Source of the DNA: Burkholderiales bacterium
Lineage (GTDB): Bacteria; Pseudomonadota; Gammaproteobacteria; Burkholderiales; WYBJ01
DNA length: 64,000 nucleotides
Reading direction: 5' to 3'
NCBI GenBank assembly: GCA_022841915.1
Contig: JALHQN010000017.1
Coordinates: 1-64,000 of the forward strand
The position numbers and the translations under genes were made by a program. The notes beneath the pieces were generated by a model. That model saw only the letters and a program-made list of their open reading frames with translations. It made no database searches and had not been told where the DNA came from. Positions 17,996-27,702 of this stretch are shown here, piece after piece. Within the stretch, counting starts at the first letter, position 1. Each line of letters starts with the position of its first letter.

Positions 17996-18727
17996 TCAGG
18001 CGCCAGGCAGCGCCGGCATGTCCCTGAGCAGCCGGCCATAGCCATCGATACGACCGGCGTAGCCGATCGTCTTCAATGCGGCCCAGACGCTGAACTGCGT
18101 GCTCGACAGCACCGGCAGGCCGGTATCGCTTTCGAGTTGGTCGAGGATGGCCATCGACTGCCAGTTGGTGCAGAGGAAGGCGATCGCCTGCGCGTCGGGG
18201 CACGCAATGCGACGGCCGAGCGCGAGCGCCGTGCCGACGTCGAGGCGCCCGATCTCCAGGTTGTCGACCAAGCCCAGACACTCCGATTTCACGACCTCGA
18301 CCCCATTGGCTCGGAGAAATGCGATCGCAATGTCGGTCACCTTTTGCGTATAGGCTGTGCCCAAGGCGATCTTCTTGATGTTGAGCGCGGCGAGCGACTG
18401 CAGCAGCGCGGTCGAGGCGGTCGTAGCGGGCTTGCCCGAGGCCTTCGCGATGCGCGCCGACATTTCCCGATCGTAGCCCATTCCCTTCAGGAAACTCGGC
18501 GCCGCCGCGCCGAGGACGATGACGTCGACATCGGCGCTGGCGAGTTTGCGAGATTCGGCGTCGATGGGATCGACCATGCCGGCGATCGATTCGGGATCGA
18601 CCTGCGTGATGGGCAGGCGGCCGACATGCAGCGAGACATCCTGGGGCAGGGCGCGATAGAACTCGACTTCGACGGTCGAGTTCGAGGAAGGAACGAGCAA
18701 TCCGATGCGTTTGCTGGCGAGTGCCAT
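17996..18727 (-). CDS. Maleate isomerase/arylmalonate decarboxylase family protein
   Basis: Asp/Glu racemase-fold protein of 243 residues, related to maleate cis-trans isomerase and arylmalonate decarboxylase (AMDase). The start RIGLLVPSSNSTVEVEF is characteristic. The C-terminal catalytic cysteine is present (C186 in AIAFLCTNWQS). The N-terminal cysteine expected for isomerases and racemases is replaced by alanines (VLGAAAPSF, residues 72-79). AMDase likewise has only the second cysteine, so decarboxylation or another single-cysteine reaction is more likely than isomerisation. It starts 9 bp after the RraA-like gene, the last gene of a minus-strand operon. Confidence 0.78.
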   Translation of the reverse strand: MALASKRIGLLVPSSNSTVEVEFYRALPQDVSLHVGRLPITQVDPESIAGMVDPIDAESRKLASADVDVIVLGAAAPSFLKGMGYDREMSARIAKASGKPATTASTALLQSLAALNIKKIALGTAYTQKVTDIAIAFLRANGVEVVKSECLGLVDNLEIGRLDVGTALALGRRIACPDAQAIAFLCTNWQSMAILDQLESDTGLPVLSSTQFSVWAALKTIGYAGRIDGYGRLLRDMPALPGA

Positions 18728-18736
18728 GGGTGACCT

Positions 18737-19471
18737 CTATTTGTACTTCTTCGTGACCAAGGATCCGATGTCGACGCCCGACTCGATATCCTGCTTTCTC
18801 TTGCTGTCGCCCGCATCGATCTTCCGCGCTTCGTCGAGGATGGCCGCGGCATGCGCGCGTGGCACGAAGACGACGCCCGCATCGTCGGCCAGCGCCAGAT
18901 CCCCCGCATCCACCGAGACATTGCAGATGCTCACGCGGCCGTTGATCTGCACGGTTTCCAGGCGCCATTTGCCGGTGATCTGCGTCACCCCGCGGGCCCA
19001 GACCGGAAAGCCCGCGTCACGTGAAGCGTCGGGATCGCGATAGGATCCGTCGATGATCGCCGCCGCGCAGCCTTGTCGGTGCGCGATCGTGGCCGACTGA
19101 CCGCCCATGTTGGAGCAGCCGAAGATGCCCTGGATGACGATCACATCGCCGGGCTGGGCAAGGTTGTAGGCCTCGGTCTCGCCCATCTTGTTGATCTTAT
19201 CGGTGGCGGCAGCATGCACCGACTGCTGGCGCTCGACGTTGCGCACCGTGACGGCATGTCCGACGACGCGCTGACCGGGCAACGAGGGCGGCAGCGAGGA
19301 GGCCGGCAGCGCGGCGAAGTATCCGAGATTGTCCATCGCATCCGACACAGTTCCGGTCAGATCCACCAGCGCGGCGAAGCCATCGACGATCTCCTGCGGC
19401 AGACGCGGAATCTGCAAGGTGCCGAAGGCGCTCGGGGGCAGCTTGCCCAAGGTCTTGGGGGGCGTGTTCAT
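18737..19471 (-). CDS. RraA-like aldolase (4-hydroxy-4-methyl-2-oxoglutarate aldolase family)
   Basis: A 244-residue protein of the RraA/HMG-aldolase family, also mis-annotated as demethylmenaquinone methyltransferase. Catalytic-site landmarks are GCSNMGGQSATIAHRQGC and AAIIDGSYRDPDA, where Arg and Asp in the DGxxRD motif bind substrate and Mg. Enzymes of the family cleave 4-hydroxy-4-methyl- or 4-carboxy-4-hydroxy-2-oxo acids to pyruvate plus pyruvate or oxaloacetate, and often decarboxylate oxaloacetate. The length exceeds RraA proper (about 160), matching the catabolic subgroup. It follows acnA2 by 18 bp. Confidence 0.85.
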   Translation of the reverse strand: MNTPPKTLGKLPPSAFGTLQIPRLPQEIVDGFAALVDLTGTVSDAMDNLGYFAALPASSLPPSLPGQRVVGHAVTVRNVERQQSVHAAATDKINKMGETEAYNLAQPGDVIVIQGIFGCSNMGGQSATIAHRQGCAAAIIDGSYRDPDASRDAGFPVWARGVTQITGKWRLETVQINGRVSICNVSVDAGDLALADDAGVVFVPRAHAAAILDEARKIDAGDSKRKQDIESGVDIGSLVTKKYK

Positions 19472-19489
19472 GGGCTCACTCCGTTGTGT

Positions 19490-22171
19490 TCAAGATGCGA
19501 CCAACTCGCGCAGCATATAAGGCAGGATGCCGCCGTTGATGTAGTAGTCGACTTCGATGGCCGTATCGATGCGCGACAACAGCCTGATTTCACGCGCGGG
19601 TGCATTCGCTGGTCGAATGATCAAGGTCACCTGCTGGCTGACCTCGATCTTGTCCAGCCCGATCACGTCGAACTGTTCGCTGCCCGTAAGTCCGAGGCTC
19701 TGCACACTGTCGTCGCCCTGGAACTGCAGCGGCAGGATGCCCATGCCGACCAGATTGGCGCGATGAATGCGCTCGAAGCCGCGCGCAACGACGACCTTCA
19801 CCCCCAGCAGCATGGGTCCCTTGGCCGCCCAGTCTCGGGACGAGCCTGTGCCGTACTCCTCGCCGCCGAAAATCACCAGGGGCACGCCGTCGTGCAGGTA
19901 GCGCTGTGCCGCATCGTAGACGCTGAGCAGTTCGCCGCTCGGCTGATGGATGGTGTAGCCGCCTTCCTTGCCTCCCGCCATGAGGTTGCGGATCCGGACA
20001 TTGGCAAACGCCCCGCGCGCCATGATTTCGTGATTGCAGCGGCGCATGCCGAAATTGGAGAAATCCACGGGCGCGACACCCAGTTGGTTCAGATATGCGC
20101 CCGCGGTCGAATCCTGGCGGATCGAAGCGACGGGGCTGATGTGGTCGGTGGTGAGGGAGTCGCCGTAGATTCCCAGCGCCCGCATTTCGCGGATGTCTCG
20201 CGTCGGTGCAGGCTCGACCGTGAATCCTTCGAAGAAAGGCGGCTCCTTGATGTAAGTCGAAGCCGGGTTCCAGTGAAATACCGCGCCGTGTGCCGGCGGC
20301 ACCTTGGACCAGAGGTCGTTGCTGACCGAGAAGTCGTTGTAGGTGCGACGGAACGTTTCGCCATCGGCTGCGTGGGGCATCAGGGCGGCGATCTCCGCGT
20401 CGCTCGGCCAGATGTCGCGCAGGTAGACCGGCTGGCCGTCGTCGCCGGTGGCGATCGGATCGCGATCGAGGTCGCGCAGCACCGTGCCCGCCAAGGCGAA
20501 CGCGACCACCAGCGGCGGACTCATCAGGAAGTTCGCTTTCAGCGATTGATGGATGCGTGCCTCGAAGTTCCGATTGCCCGAAAGCACGGCGACACCGATG
20601 ACGTCGTTTTGGATGATCGCATTCTCCAGCGCCGGTGCCAGCGGGCCGGTGCTGCCCATGCAGGTGGCGCAACCGTAGCCGACGACGTAGAAGCCGAGCT
20701 GTTCCAGATAAGGCAGGAGTCCGGCTGTTCGCAGGTATTCGGTGACTACGCGCGAACCGGGTGTGAGCGAAGCTTTGACTCGGGAGGGCACTTTCAGCCC
20801 GCGTTCCACGGCCTTCTTGGCGAGCAGCCCGGCCCCGAGCAGCACGGCGGGGTTCGATGTATTGGTGCAGGAAGTGATCGCAGCGATGAAGACATCGCCA
20901 TGGCCCACGGTCGTGTCGCCGGCGACAGCGCGCTTATCCACTTCGGCAGCGGTCTTGCCGTAGCCTCCCGCAGCGCCCGAGGCGGTCAGCATCGAGCTGA
21001 AGCGCTGTCCGAGTTCGGGCAAAAGCAGACGATCTTGCGGGCGCTTGGGCCCGGCAACACTCGGACGCACCGAATCGAGGTCGAGTTCGACGACCTGCGT
21101 ATAGTCGATTTCGCCGGCGCGGGGCATGCCGAACATGTCCTGCGCCTTCCAATAAGCTTCGAAGGCGCTGATCTCGTCCTCGTTGCGTCCGGTCGCGCGC
21201 AGGTAACGCACCGTCTCGCTGTCGACAGGGAAGAAGCCGATGGTGGCGCCATACTCGGGCGACATGTTTCCGACCGTGGCGCGGTCGGGAACCGAGAGGC
21301 TTGCGGCACCCTCGCCGAAGAACTCGACGAATTTTCCCACCACCTTGTGCTTGCGCAACAACTCGACCACGGTGAGAACGAGATCGGTCGCAGTCACGCC
21401 CTCGCGCAGCTTGCCCCGGAGGTGCACACCGACGACGTCCGGTGTGAGGAAATAGATCGGCTGCCCCAACATGCCGGCTTCGGCTTCGATGCCACCGACA
21501 CCCCAGGCGACGACCCCGATGCCGTTGACCATCGTGGTGTGGGAGTCCGTGCCCACGGTCGAGTCGAAGTAGTAGACCCCGTCCTTCTCCCAGACGCCAC
21601 GGCTCAGATGTTCGAGATTCACTTGGTGCACGATGCCGATTCCCGGCGGCACGAACTTGATGCCGCGAAAGGCCTGCATGCCCCATTTGAGAAAGGTATA
21701 GCGCTCTTCGTTGCGACTGAACTCGATTTCCATGTTGAGCCGCAGCGCGTCGGCAGACTCGTGATGGTCCACCTGGATCGAGTGATCGACGACGAGATCG
21801 ACCGGCACCAGGGGCTCGATCTTGGAAGGATCCTTGCCCAGCTTCTTGGCCGCCCCCCGCAAGGCGGCGAAATCGTTCAGCGCCGGAATGCCTGCCAAGT
21901 CCTGCAGCAGGATGCGTGCGACCACGAACGGGACCTCGGTGGTACGTAGCGCATTCGGCTCCCAGGCGGCGAGGCTGCGCACGTGCGCCTCGGTGACGCG
22001 CTTGCCGTCGCAGTTCCTCACCAAGGATTCGAGCACGACCCGGATCGATACCGGCAGTCGTGAGATGCGGCCCAAGCCTGCCGTTTCGAGATGGGCGAGC
22101 CGGTGATACTGCGCGCTTGTACCTGGTCGGGGTGAGAACGATGCGAGGGTGGCGGGGAGCGTTTTGGTCAT
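19490..22171 (-). CDS. acnA: Aconitate hydratase AcnA (copy 2, in the mdh-prpD operon)
   Basis: Second AcnA-type hydratase, 893 residues. Cluster cysteines lie in [10 protein letters not shown] and [13 protein letters not shown]; the C-terminal domain has [14 protein letters not shown] and [10 protein letters not shown]. It differs from copy 1 across the whole length. The ATG at 22171 was chosen because the upstream extension is proline/alanine-rich and unlike the family. Sitting between prpD/DUF3617 and the RraA-like gene, it could hydrate 2-methyl-cis-aconitate after PrpD, or act as the main TCA aconitase, or serve the tricarboxylate pathway suggested by the neighbours. Confidence 0.93.
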   Translation of the reverse strand: MTKTLPATLASFSPRPGTSAQYHRLAHLETAGLGRISRLPVSIRVVLESLVRNCDGKRVTEAHVRSLAAWEPNALRTTEVPFVVARILLQDLAGIPALNDFAALRGAAKKLGKDPSKIEPLVPVDLVVDHSIQVDHHESADALRLNMEIEFSRNEERYTFLKWGMQAFRGIKFVPPGIGIVHQVNLEHLSRGVWEKDGVYYFDSTVGTDSHTTMVNGIGVVAWGVGGIEAEAGMLGQPIYFLTPDVVGVHLRGKLREGVTATDLVLTVVELLRKHKVVGKFVEFFGEGAASLSVPDRATVGNMSPEYGATIGFFPVDSETVRYLRATGRNEDEISAFEAYWKAQDMFGMPRAGEIDYTQVVELDLDSVRPSVAGPKRPQDRLLLPELGQRFSSMLTASGAAGGYGKTAAEVDKRAVAGDTTVGHGDVFIAAITSCTNTSNPAVLLGAGLLAKKAVERGLKVPSRVKASLTPGSRVVTEYLRTAGLLPYLEQLGFYVVGYGCATCMGSTGPLAPALENAIIQNDVIGVAVLSGNRNFEARIHQSLKANFLMSPPLVVAFALAGTVLRDLDRDPIATGDDGQPVYLRDIWPSDAEIAALMPHAADGETFRRTYNDFSVSNDLWSKVPPAHGAVFHWNPASTYIKEPPFFEGFTVEPAPTRDIREMRALGIYGDSLTTDHISPVASIRQDSTAGAYLNQLGVAPVDFSNFGMRRCNHEIMARGAFANVRIRNLMAGGKEGGYTIHQPSGELLSVYDAAQRYLHDGVPLVIFGGEEYGTGSSRDWAAKGPMLLGVKVVVARGFERIHRANLVGMGILPLQFQGDDSVQSLGLTGSEQFDVIGLDKIEVSQQVTLIIRPANAPAREIRLLSRIDTAIEVDYYINGGILPYMLRELVAS

Positions 22172-22295
22172 GATGGCAGGGGAATGAACGTTGCGGTCCT
22201 GGAGCGGGAGAGTTCGAATGCCAGGGGCTGGGCTGGCAGCGGCCCCACGCGGATCGGGCAAAGCAATTGGCCCCTGAGGAAGAAGGTGGGAGCGA

Positions 22296-22871
22296 TCAGC
22301 GCGGTGCCTGCTGCTGCATCTTCTGCATCTGCTGGATCATTTCCTGCATCTTCTTCGGATCTGCATTCATCATCTCGTTCAGGTTCATGCCGCCCATGCC
22401 CTGCAGGACCACATCGCCCGGCTTTTGTCCCGGCTTGCACGGGCCGAGCCAGCGCGCTTCGATCTTTTGCGTCACTTCCTTCATCCCCTGCATCGGCGGA
22501 TCGAAGGTCGAGCGCAGTTCGCCGGTATAACGCGACATGAAGTCGCCGGTAAATACCCCATGCGTGCGCACAGTCGTCGCACCATCCTTGCAGACGGCTT
22601 CGACGATGACCGAGTTTCCTTGGCGCCGGATCGACTGCTGCGTGCAGCGAGCGCTGCCCGTCGCCTGGCTCTCCAGGAGGCTGTCGGTCTTTTCATCCGT
22701 ACACATGCTCATGGTTTGCGGCGGCATGCCCACGCCGCTCGCGCTCAGGGTTTGCTGCCACAGCCCGGGTTTGCGCTTGGGCGCCTCGGAGAGGCCTGCG
22801 GCGCTGGCGCTTGGGATAAGCAAGGTGCAAGCCGTGACGGCAGCGGCGCACTTGAGTATCGATGCATGCAT
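22296..22871 (-). CDS. DUF3617 family periplasmic protein
   Basis: Exported protein of 191 residues. The signal peptide is about residues 1-24 ([18 protein letters not shown]). The family start KPGLWQQTL (PGLW) is present, with two cysteine pairs (MCTDEKT, RCTQQS, AVCKDG, GPCKPG). The C-terminus is a methionine/glutamine-rich helix of about 40 residues ([18 protein letters not shown]). Function unknown. It lies 12 bp after prpD and 124 bp before acnA2 on the same strand. Confidence 0.85.
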   Translation of the reverse strand: MHASILKCAAAVTACTLLIPSASAAGLSEAPKRKPGLWQQTLSASGVGMPPQTMSMCTDEKTDSLLESQATGSARCTQQSIRRQGNSVIVEAVCKDGATTVRTHGVFTGDFMSRYTGELRSTFDPPMQGMKEVTQKIEARWLGPCKPGQKPGDVVLQGMGGMNLNEMMNADPKKMQEMIQQMQKMQQQAPR

Positions 22872-22883
22872 GTTGGCTAGTCC

Positions 22884-24326
22884 TCAGATGACGAATAGGT
22901 CGACGAACTCGTTGACCGGCATGGCCTCGAGTTTGCGGGCGTCCAGACAGACGCGCAGGATCGCCTCGCATTGCTTGGGCGGGAAGCGACGGGCGAGGTT
23001 GGTCTTGAACTTCTCGATCAACAGCGGAATGCCTTCCTCGCGCCGGCGCCGGTGACCGACGGGGTACTCGACCACGACGTTGCGTGTCTTGCTGCCATCC
23101 TCGAACACGACCTGCATCGCGTTGGCGATAGAACGCTTCGACGGATCGAGATAATCCGCGCTCCATTGTGAGTTCTCGACGCATCGCATCTTGGCTCGCA
23201 GCTCGTCGATGCGCGGATCGCGTGCGACATCGTCTTCGTAGTGCAGAGCGGTCAGGCTGCCATGGATCAGGCCGATCGCGGTCATGTACTGGATGCAGTG
23301 GTCCCGATCGGCCGGATTGTGCAGCGGCCCTTTCTTGTCGATGATGCGAATCGCCGATTCGTGCGTCGTGATGATGACTTCCCGCACTTCGTGCAGCCGT
23401 GGAGCGACGTCCGGATGCAACGCCAGTGCGGCTTCGACGGCGGTCTGTGCATGAAACTCCGCGGGAAAGGAGATCTTGAACAGCACGTTCTCCATCACAT
23501 AGGCGCCATAGGGACGATCCAGCACCAGGGGCTTGCCCTCGAAGAGCACGTCGTAGAAGCCCCAGCCCGGGGCGGTGAGGGCAGAGGGATAGCCCATCTC
23601 GCCCTTGAGCGCCATCAGCGCGAGCCGCACTGCGCGGCTGGTGGCATCGCCGGCTGCCCAAGACTTGCGCGACCCGGTGTTCGGCGCATGACGATACGTG
23701 CGCAGCGACTGGCCATCGACCCAGGCGTTGGAGACGGCGGCGATGATTTCATCGCGCGAGGCGCCGAGCATATGCGCGACCACGGCGGTGGACGCCACCT
23801 TGACGAGTACCACGTGATCGAGTCCGACGCGGTTGAAGCTGTTCTCCAGCGCGATGACACCCTGGATTTCGTGCGCCTTGATCATGCCGGTGAGCACGTC
23901 GTTCATGAGCAAGGGTTCGCCGCCGCGCGCGATGTTCTGTCGCGATGCGAAGTCCGCAGTCGCCAGAATGCCGCCGAGGTTATCGGAAGGGTGTCCCCAT
24001 TCCGCGGCGAGCCAAGTGTCGTTGAAGTCCAGCCACCGGATCATGCAGCCGATGTTGAATGCCGCCATCACCGGGTCGAGCTGGAACTGTGTGCCCGGCA
24101 CACGGGCGCCGTTCGGAACCACCGTGCCCGGGACGATCGGCCCCATCAGCTTCGTGCAAGCCGGGTAGGAAAGCGCCTCCAGCCCACAGCCCAAGGTGTC
24201 CATGAGGCAATAGCGGGCGGTATCGTAGGCAAGCGAGCTGTCGATGACGAACCCCGCGACGTAATCGGCGATGTCGGTCAGGACTTTGTCCGGATCGGGC
24301 CGGACATTGGAGATGGCGCTGGACAT
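22884..24326 (-). CDS. prpD: 2-methylcitrate dehydratase PrpD
   Basis: Cofactor-free MmgE/PrpD family dehydratase, 480 residues, removing water from 2-methylcitrate in the methylcitrate cycle. It matches the remembered E. coli PrpD almost along its length: [68 protein letters not shown] and the terminal [13 protein letters not shown]. coli PrpD also dehydrates citrate weakly. The ATG at 24326 gives the family N-terminus. No prpB, prpC or prpR is present nearby; instead it lies inside the mdh operon between a CitE-like lyase and acnA2. Confidence 0.96.
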   Translation of the reverse strand: MSSAISNVRPDPDKVLTDIADYVAGFVIDSSLAYDTARYCLMDTLGCGLEALSYPACTKLMGPIVPGTVVPNGARVPGTQFQLDPVMAAFNIGCMIRWLDFNDTWLAAEWGHPSDNLGGILATADFASRQNIARGGEPLLMNDVLTGMIKAHEIQGVIALENSFNRVGLDHVVLVKVASTAVVAHMLGASRDEIIAAVSNAWVDGQSLRTYRHAPNTGSRKSWAAGDATSRAVRLALMALKGEMGYPSALTAPGWGFYDVLFEGKPLVLDRPYGAYVMENVLFKISFPAEFHAQTAVEAALALHPDVAPRLHEVREVIITTHESAIRIIDKKGPLHNPADRDHCIQYMTAIGLIHGSLTALHYEDDVARDPRIDELRAKMRCVENSQWSADYLDPSKRSIANAMQVVFEDGSKTRNVVVEYPVGHRRRREEGIPLLIEKFKTNLARRFPPKQCEAILRVCLDARKLEAMPVNEFVDLFVI

Positions 24327-24516
24327 GGTGTGCTGACCTCCTCGATTGCCTAGGGCTGGATTCGCCTGTGTTGCGACTGCGCTATTCCAATTCGCCCGCA
24401 AGTCTTTAACTTTCGAAGCGGCATCCAGTCGTGAACAGGGGCGGTCACGCCGGCGATGGCATCGATGCGGAGGTCCGCCTGCGCAAGCCGAGCAGCGACG
24501 ACTGCAGGGGCGCTCC

Positions 24517-25509
24517 TCAGCCGAACAAGGCGGACTGGGCCGTGGGTGACAACGGAATCCCGGTCACTTTCGCTTTCTGTACCAATTCCCAGAAGTAGCG
24601 GTATGTCGCGCGATCGTGCAGCTCGCCCTTGTATTGAACGGGCCCCCAATCCTTGGCTTGAGCTGCCAGAAGGATGTTTACCGCGTCCTCGACCTCGGAA
24701 AGATCCGGGCGCATGGCATCCACGATCGGCTCGATCTGTATCGGATGGATGCTCCACATGCGTTGGAAGCCCAATTCGTCGCGGGCTCGGCGGGCATCGG
24801 CATAGGCGGTCTGCGGGTTCTTCAGATCGAGGCAGACATTGTGCGCCGGCACGATGCCGTTCGCGAGTGCGGCGGCTGCGACCTCCGTCTTGGCTCGCCG
24901 CAACAGCGCGTGTTCGAATTGACCCGGCGCGCGCATGGCACTGGAGGGTATCGCGCCATGGTGGGCCGAGACGAAATCCATCAAGCCGAAATCGAGCACC
25001 TGCATCCAGGGCAGGGCGGCGATCTCGTGCGCTTCGCGCAGGGCGCCGTGCGTCTCGACCAGCACGTGGATGGGGATCTCGCGCTCAATGCCGCTTTTCT
25101 CTGCCACCCGCTGGATGTACTCGATCATCTGTGCCACCTGGGCGGCACGGGTCGGCTTTGGAATGGTGACGTAGGCCAGCACGGCCCCGCAGCCGGGAAT
25201 CAGGATGTCGACGTCCTGTTGCCAGCAGGGATGGGTGATGTCGTGGATCCGGACGCCGGCCATGCGCAGTTCGTTCGCCGGCGAATTGAGCATGCGCACG
25301 ACCATCTCTGCGTGCTCACGTTCGCTGCCCGCGGCCGCCCCGTCCTCGCAGTCGCAGGTGATATCGAAGATCGGCCCGAGTTTGCGCTGCAGTTCCAGCG
25401 ATTTGACGATGAGCTTCTCGCTGCCTGCGATATGTTCGCAGGAGGGGATGACCGGAAACGGCTTCTCCCCCTTGTACAGGGCCTCAGCGGGCCGGACCGG
25501 CTTGCTCAT
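24517..25509 (-). CDS. HpcH/HpaI aldolase/CitE-like lyase
   Basis: TIM-barrel lyase of 330 residues related to CitE, malyl-CoA and citramalyl-CoA lyases. Evidence: [20 protein letters not shown] (metal/substrate Glu-Asp), [10 protein letters not shown] with its arginine, [18 protein letters not shown] and [11 protein letters not shown]. The family splits 3-hydroxy-dicarboxylyl-CoA into acetyl-CoA and a 2-oxo acid; the precise substrate cannot be told. Its ATG overlaps the mdh stop codon (ATGA-type, 4 bases), so it is translated with mdh. 190 bp without a gene follow before prpD, with only a small GCGGA/TCCGC repeat near 24468-24479. Confidence 0.85.
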   Translation of the reverse strand: MSKPVRPAEALYKGEKPFPVIPSCEHIAGSEKLIVKSLELQRKLGPIFDITCDCEDGAAAGSEREHAEMVVRMLNSPANELRMAGVRIHDITHPCWQQDVDILIPGCGAVLAYVTIPKPTRAAQVAQMIEYIQRVAEKSGIEREIPIHVLVETHGALREAHEIAALPWMQVLDFGLMDFVSAHHGAIPSSAMRAPGQFEHALLRRAKTEVAAAALANGIVPAHNVCLDLKNPQTAYADARRARDELGFQRMWSIHPIQIEPIVDAMRPDLSEVEDAVNILLAAQAKDWGPVQYKGELHDRATYRYFWELVQKAKVTGIPLSPTAQSALFG

Positions 25510-26489
25510 CCGAGCAAGTGCTTGATGGAATCGCGTTCCTCTTGCAGTTCTTTCAGCGTGGCATCCATGCGGCTGCGGCTGAACTCGCTAATGTCGATGC
25601 CCTGAACGATCTGGAAAGTGCCGTTCTTGCAGGTCACCGGATAACCGTACATGACCCCCTCGGGGATGCCGTAGCTGCCGTCGGAGGCAATGCCCATGCT
25701 GACCCAGTCACCATCGCGCGTGCCGTGGATCCAATCTCGGACGTGGTCCATCGCAGCGTTGGCCGCGCTTGCGGCGCTGGAGAGTCCGCGTGCCTGGATG
25801 ATCGCCGCGCCGCGCTGCTGAATGGTCGGGATGAAGTCTTTTTCCAGCCACGCCTGGTCGTTGATGAGCGAGGCGACCTTGGTGCCGTCGACCTCGGCGG
25901 AGAAGATATCCGGGTACTGCGTCGCCGAATGATTGCCCCATACGGTCATCTTGCGGACGGAGGAAACCGGTTTGCCGACCTTCTGTGCGATCTGCGTCAG
26001 AGCCCGGTTGTGATCGAGGCGCATCATGGCCGTGAAGTTCGACGGCTTGAGCTCCTTGGCGTTGCGCATCGCGATGTAACAGTTCGTATTAGCGGGATTG
26101 CCGACCACCAGCACCTTGATGTCGCGGCTCGCGACTTCGGACAGAGCCCGACCCTGGGTGGTGAAGATCGCGCCATTGGCTTCGAGCAGATCCTTGCGCT
26201 CCATGCCTTTGCTGCGGGGACGGGCGCCTACCAGCAGAGCCACATCGGCATCACGGAAAGCCACCTTGGGGTCGTCGGTCGCGACGATCGACTGCAGCAG
26301 CGGAAACGCGCAGTCGTCGAGTTCCATGACCACACCGTTCAAGGCCGGGAGTGCAGGCGTGATATCGAGCAGTTGCAGGATGACCGGCTGATCTTTTCCC
26401 AGCATCTCGCCACTGGCGATACGAAATAGCAGGCTGTAGCCGATCTGGCCGGCGGCGCCGGTGACGGCGACGCGAAGCGGGCGTTTCAT
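25506..26489 (-). CDS. mdh: Malate dehydrogenase
   Basis: NAD-dependent cytosolic malate dehydrogenase, 327 residues, oxidising malate to oxaloacetate. Nucleotide motif [10 protein letters not shown], substrate arginine loop [28 protein letters not shown], and catalytic histidine in [13 protein letters not shown]. This is the betaproteobacterial/plant-cytosolic type. The ATG at 26489 has GGGAG upstream; the longer frame (26591) is composition-driven. It is the first gene of the minus-strand operon mdh, CitE-like, prpD, DUF3617, acnA2, rraA-like, AMDase-like and is divergent from sdhC. Confidence 0.96.
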   Translation of the reverse strand: MKRPLRVAVTGAAGQIGYSLLFRIASGEMLGKDQPVILQLLDITPALPALNGVVMELDDCAFPLLQSIVATDDPKVAFRDADVALLVGARPRSKGMERKDLLEANGAIFTTQGRALSEVASRDIKVLVVGNPANTNCYIAMRNAKELKPSNFTAMMRLDHNRALTQIAQKVGKPVSSVRKMTVWGNHSATQYPDIFSAEVDGTKVASLINDQAWLEKDFIPTIQQRGAAIIQARGLSSAASAANAAMDHVRDWIHGTRDGDWVSMGIASDGSYGIPEGVMYGYPVTCKNGTFQIVQGIDISEFSRSRMDATLKELQEERDSIKHLLG

Positions 26490-26970
26490 TGGAAGGCTCC
26501 CGGGTAATGCATGAAGAAACGTGCGGTTTGGAGAACCGGCGCGGGGCCCGGGCGGGGCCGCAAAAAGCTGCGCCGAAGCGCCGAAGATCATAGCGGCGAG
26601 GCGCGCGCCGCGTCAACCCGAGAGGGGCCGGCGATGCTGCGAGAACACGTGTCCGAGAGGGCGCGCAAATAGTGCGAACAGCGCAGCAAGGAGCGTGTCG
26701 AGTCGTGTGCACGCATCTTCCGAAAACCTGCGAGAGGGTACTTCGCATGCAAGAAAACTGTTACACTTCGGCGACCTCTGCGGTCGAATTAATGAACTGT
26801 AACCTGCGCTTGGAATCGATCGCCCGACGCTGCGATGTCGGCCCGGCGCCTTTACTTAACTTGTCCAACAAATCGATGCTGCTTCCGCACCCTCTCGGCC
26901 CCACGTCGAGGGTGTTTGTTCGCCTGGACAAAGGCGGCTCGCAAGCGAGCAGACTTACGACCATGTCCAA
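26490..26970. promoter_or_regulatory. 481-bp divergent control region between mdh and sdhC
   Basis: No gene is supported here. The region must hold promoters for both TCA operons. An extended -10 like element TGTTACACT (26759-26767) faces sdhC. Two hairpins follow in the sdh leader, at 26888-26914 and 26937-26950. A short ORF ATG-TCC-AAA-TGA (26963-26974) overlaps the annotated sdhC start. Many betaproteobacteria encode a GntR-type regulator between mdh and sdhC; none is present in this gap. Confidence 0.6.
26888..26950 (+). promoter_or_regulatory. Two leader hairpins upstream of sdhC
   Basis: The first hairpin pairs CACCCTC (26888-26894) with GAGGGTG (26908-26914) and is followed by TTTGTT, so it resembles a weak intrinsic terminator or attenuator. 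The second pairs GCTCGC with GCGAGC (26937-26950) and ends 20 bases before the sdhC ATG. Both are inferred from base pairing only. Confidence 0.45.
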
Positions 26971-27357
26971 ATGACGCCATCCATGGAAAAAACCCGACCG
27001 AAATTTCTAGAACTACAACATATCCGCCTTCCGCTTCCCGGGTTGGTGTCCATTCTGCATCGGATCAGCGGCGTCGGCATGTTCCTCTGTCTGCCGCTTC
27101 TGCTTTGGCTGCTGGATAACTCGCTGCATTCGCGTTCGAGCTTCGAGAATTTCCAAGGCGTCATCGCGAATCCCTTCGTCAAGCTCATCCTGTTCGGCCT
27201 CATCTGGGCGTTCCTGCATCACCTGTTCGCCGGGTTGCGCTACCTCGCCCTCGACCTGCATTGGGGCGTCGAGCTCGACAAGGCCCGGGCGAGCAGCAAG
27301 CTCGTGCTCGCGGCAAGCCTGATCCTGACCATTGTTCTGGGGGTCCAGCTATGGTAG
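26971..27357 (+). CDS. sdhC: Succinate dehydrogenase cytochrome b556 subunit
   Basis: Membrane anchor subunit of complex II, 128 residues with three membrane helices. It shows RLPLPGLVSILHRISGVGMF, where the Ser and Arg line the quinone site, and LHHLFAGLRYLALD, where the His is the heme b ligand. The start is unsure: neither the ATG at 26971 nor the one at 26983 (MEKTRPKF) has a clear ribosome-binding site. Its stop overlaps the sdhD start. Confidence 0.93.
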   Translation: MTPSMEKTRPKFLELQHIRLPLPGLVSILHRISGVGMFLCLPLLLWLLDNSLHSRSSFENFQGVIANPFVKLILFGLIWAFLHHLFAGLRYLALDLHWGVELDKARASSKLVLAASLILTIVLGVQLW

Positions 27358-27701
27358 CCAAGCGGATCGTGGTCGGAGCCCATTACGGGCTGCGCGACTG
27401 GATGATGCAGCGGGTCACGGGCGCCATCGTCGCCGTCTACACCGTGTTTCTTCTGGCGGTGCTGGTCATGCAGCCGACGCTCGACTTCATCACCTGGCGC
27501 TCGGTGTTCACGCACACCTGGATGCGCGTGCCTACGTTTGTTTGCTTGTTGGCGATCTACTTTCATGCCTGGGTCGGCGTGCGCGACGTTTTGATGGATT
27601 ACGTCAAACACACAACGCTGCGACTGTGTCTGATGGTGATCGTGGTGGTTGCGCTGGTCGCCTACACCGTATGGACGGTGCAGATTCTCTGGAGCTTGTG
27701 A
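27351..27701 (+). CDS. sdhD: Succinate dehydrogenase membrane anchor subunit
   Basis: Second anchor subunit, 116 residues, three hydrophobic segments. [16 protein letters not shown] is the conserved N-terminus; [18 protein letters not shown] carries the heme-side histidine and the quinone-site Asp-Tyr. The ATG at 27351 overlaps the end of sdhC by seven bases, and its stop is one base before the sdhA ATG. Confidence 0.94.
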   Translation: MVAKRIVVGAHYGLRDWMMQRVTGAIVAVYTVFLLAVLVMQPTLDFITWRSVFTHTWMRVPTFVCLLAIYFHAWVGVRDVLMDYVKHTTLRLCLMVIVVVALVAYTVWTVQILWSL

Positions 27702-27702
27702 G

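Noticed and set aside
26521..26974. Short open frames on both strands in the mdh-sdhC gap as a missing GntR-type regulator
   Set aside because: None exceeds about 100 codons or shows a helix-turn-helix; GntR regulators need about 230 residues.
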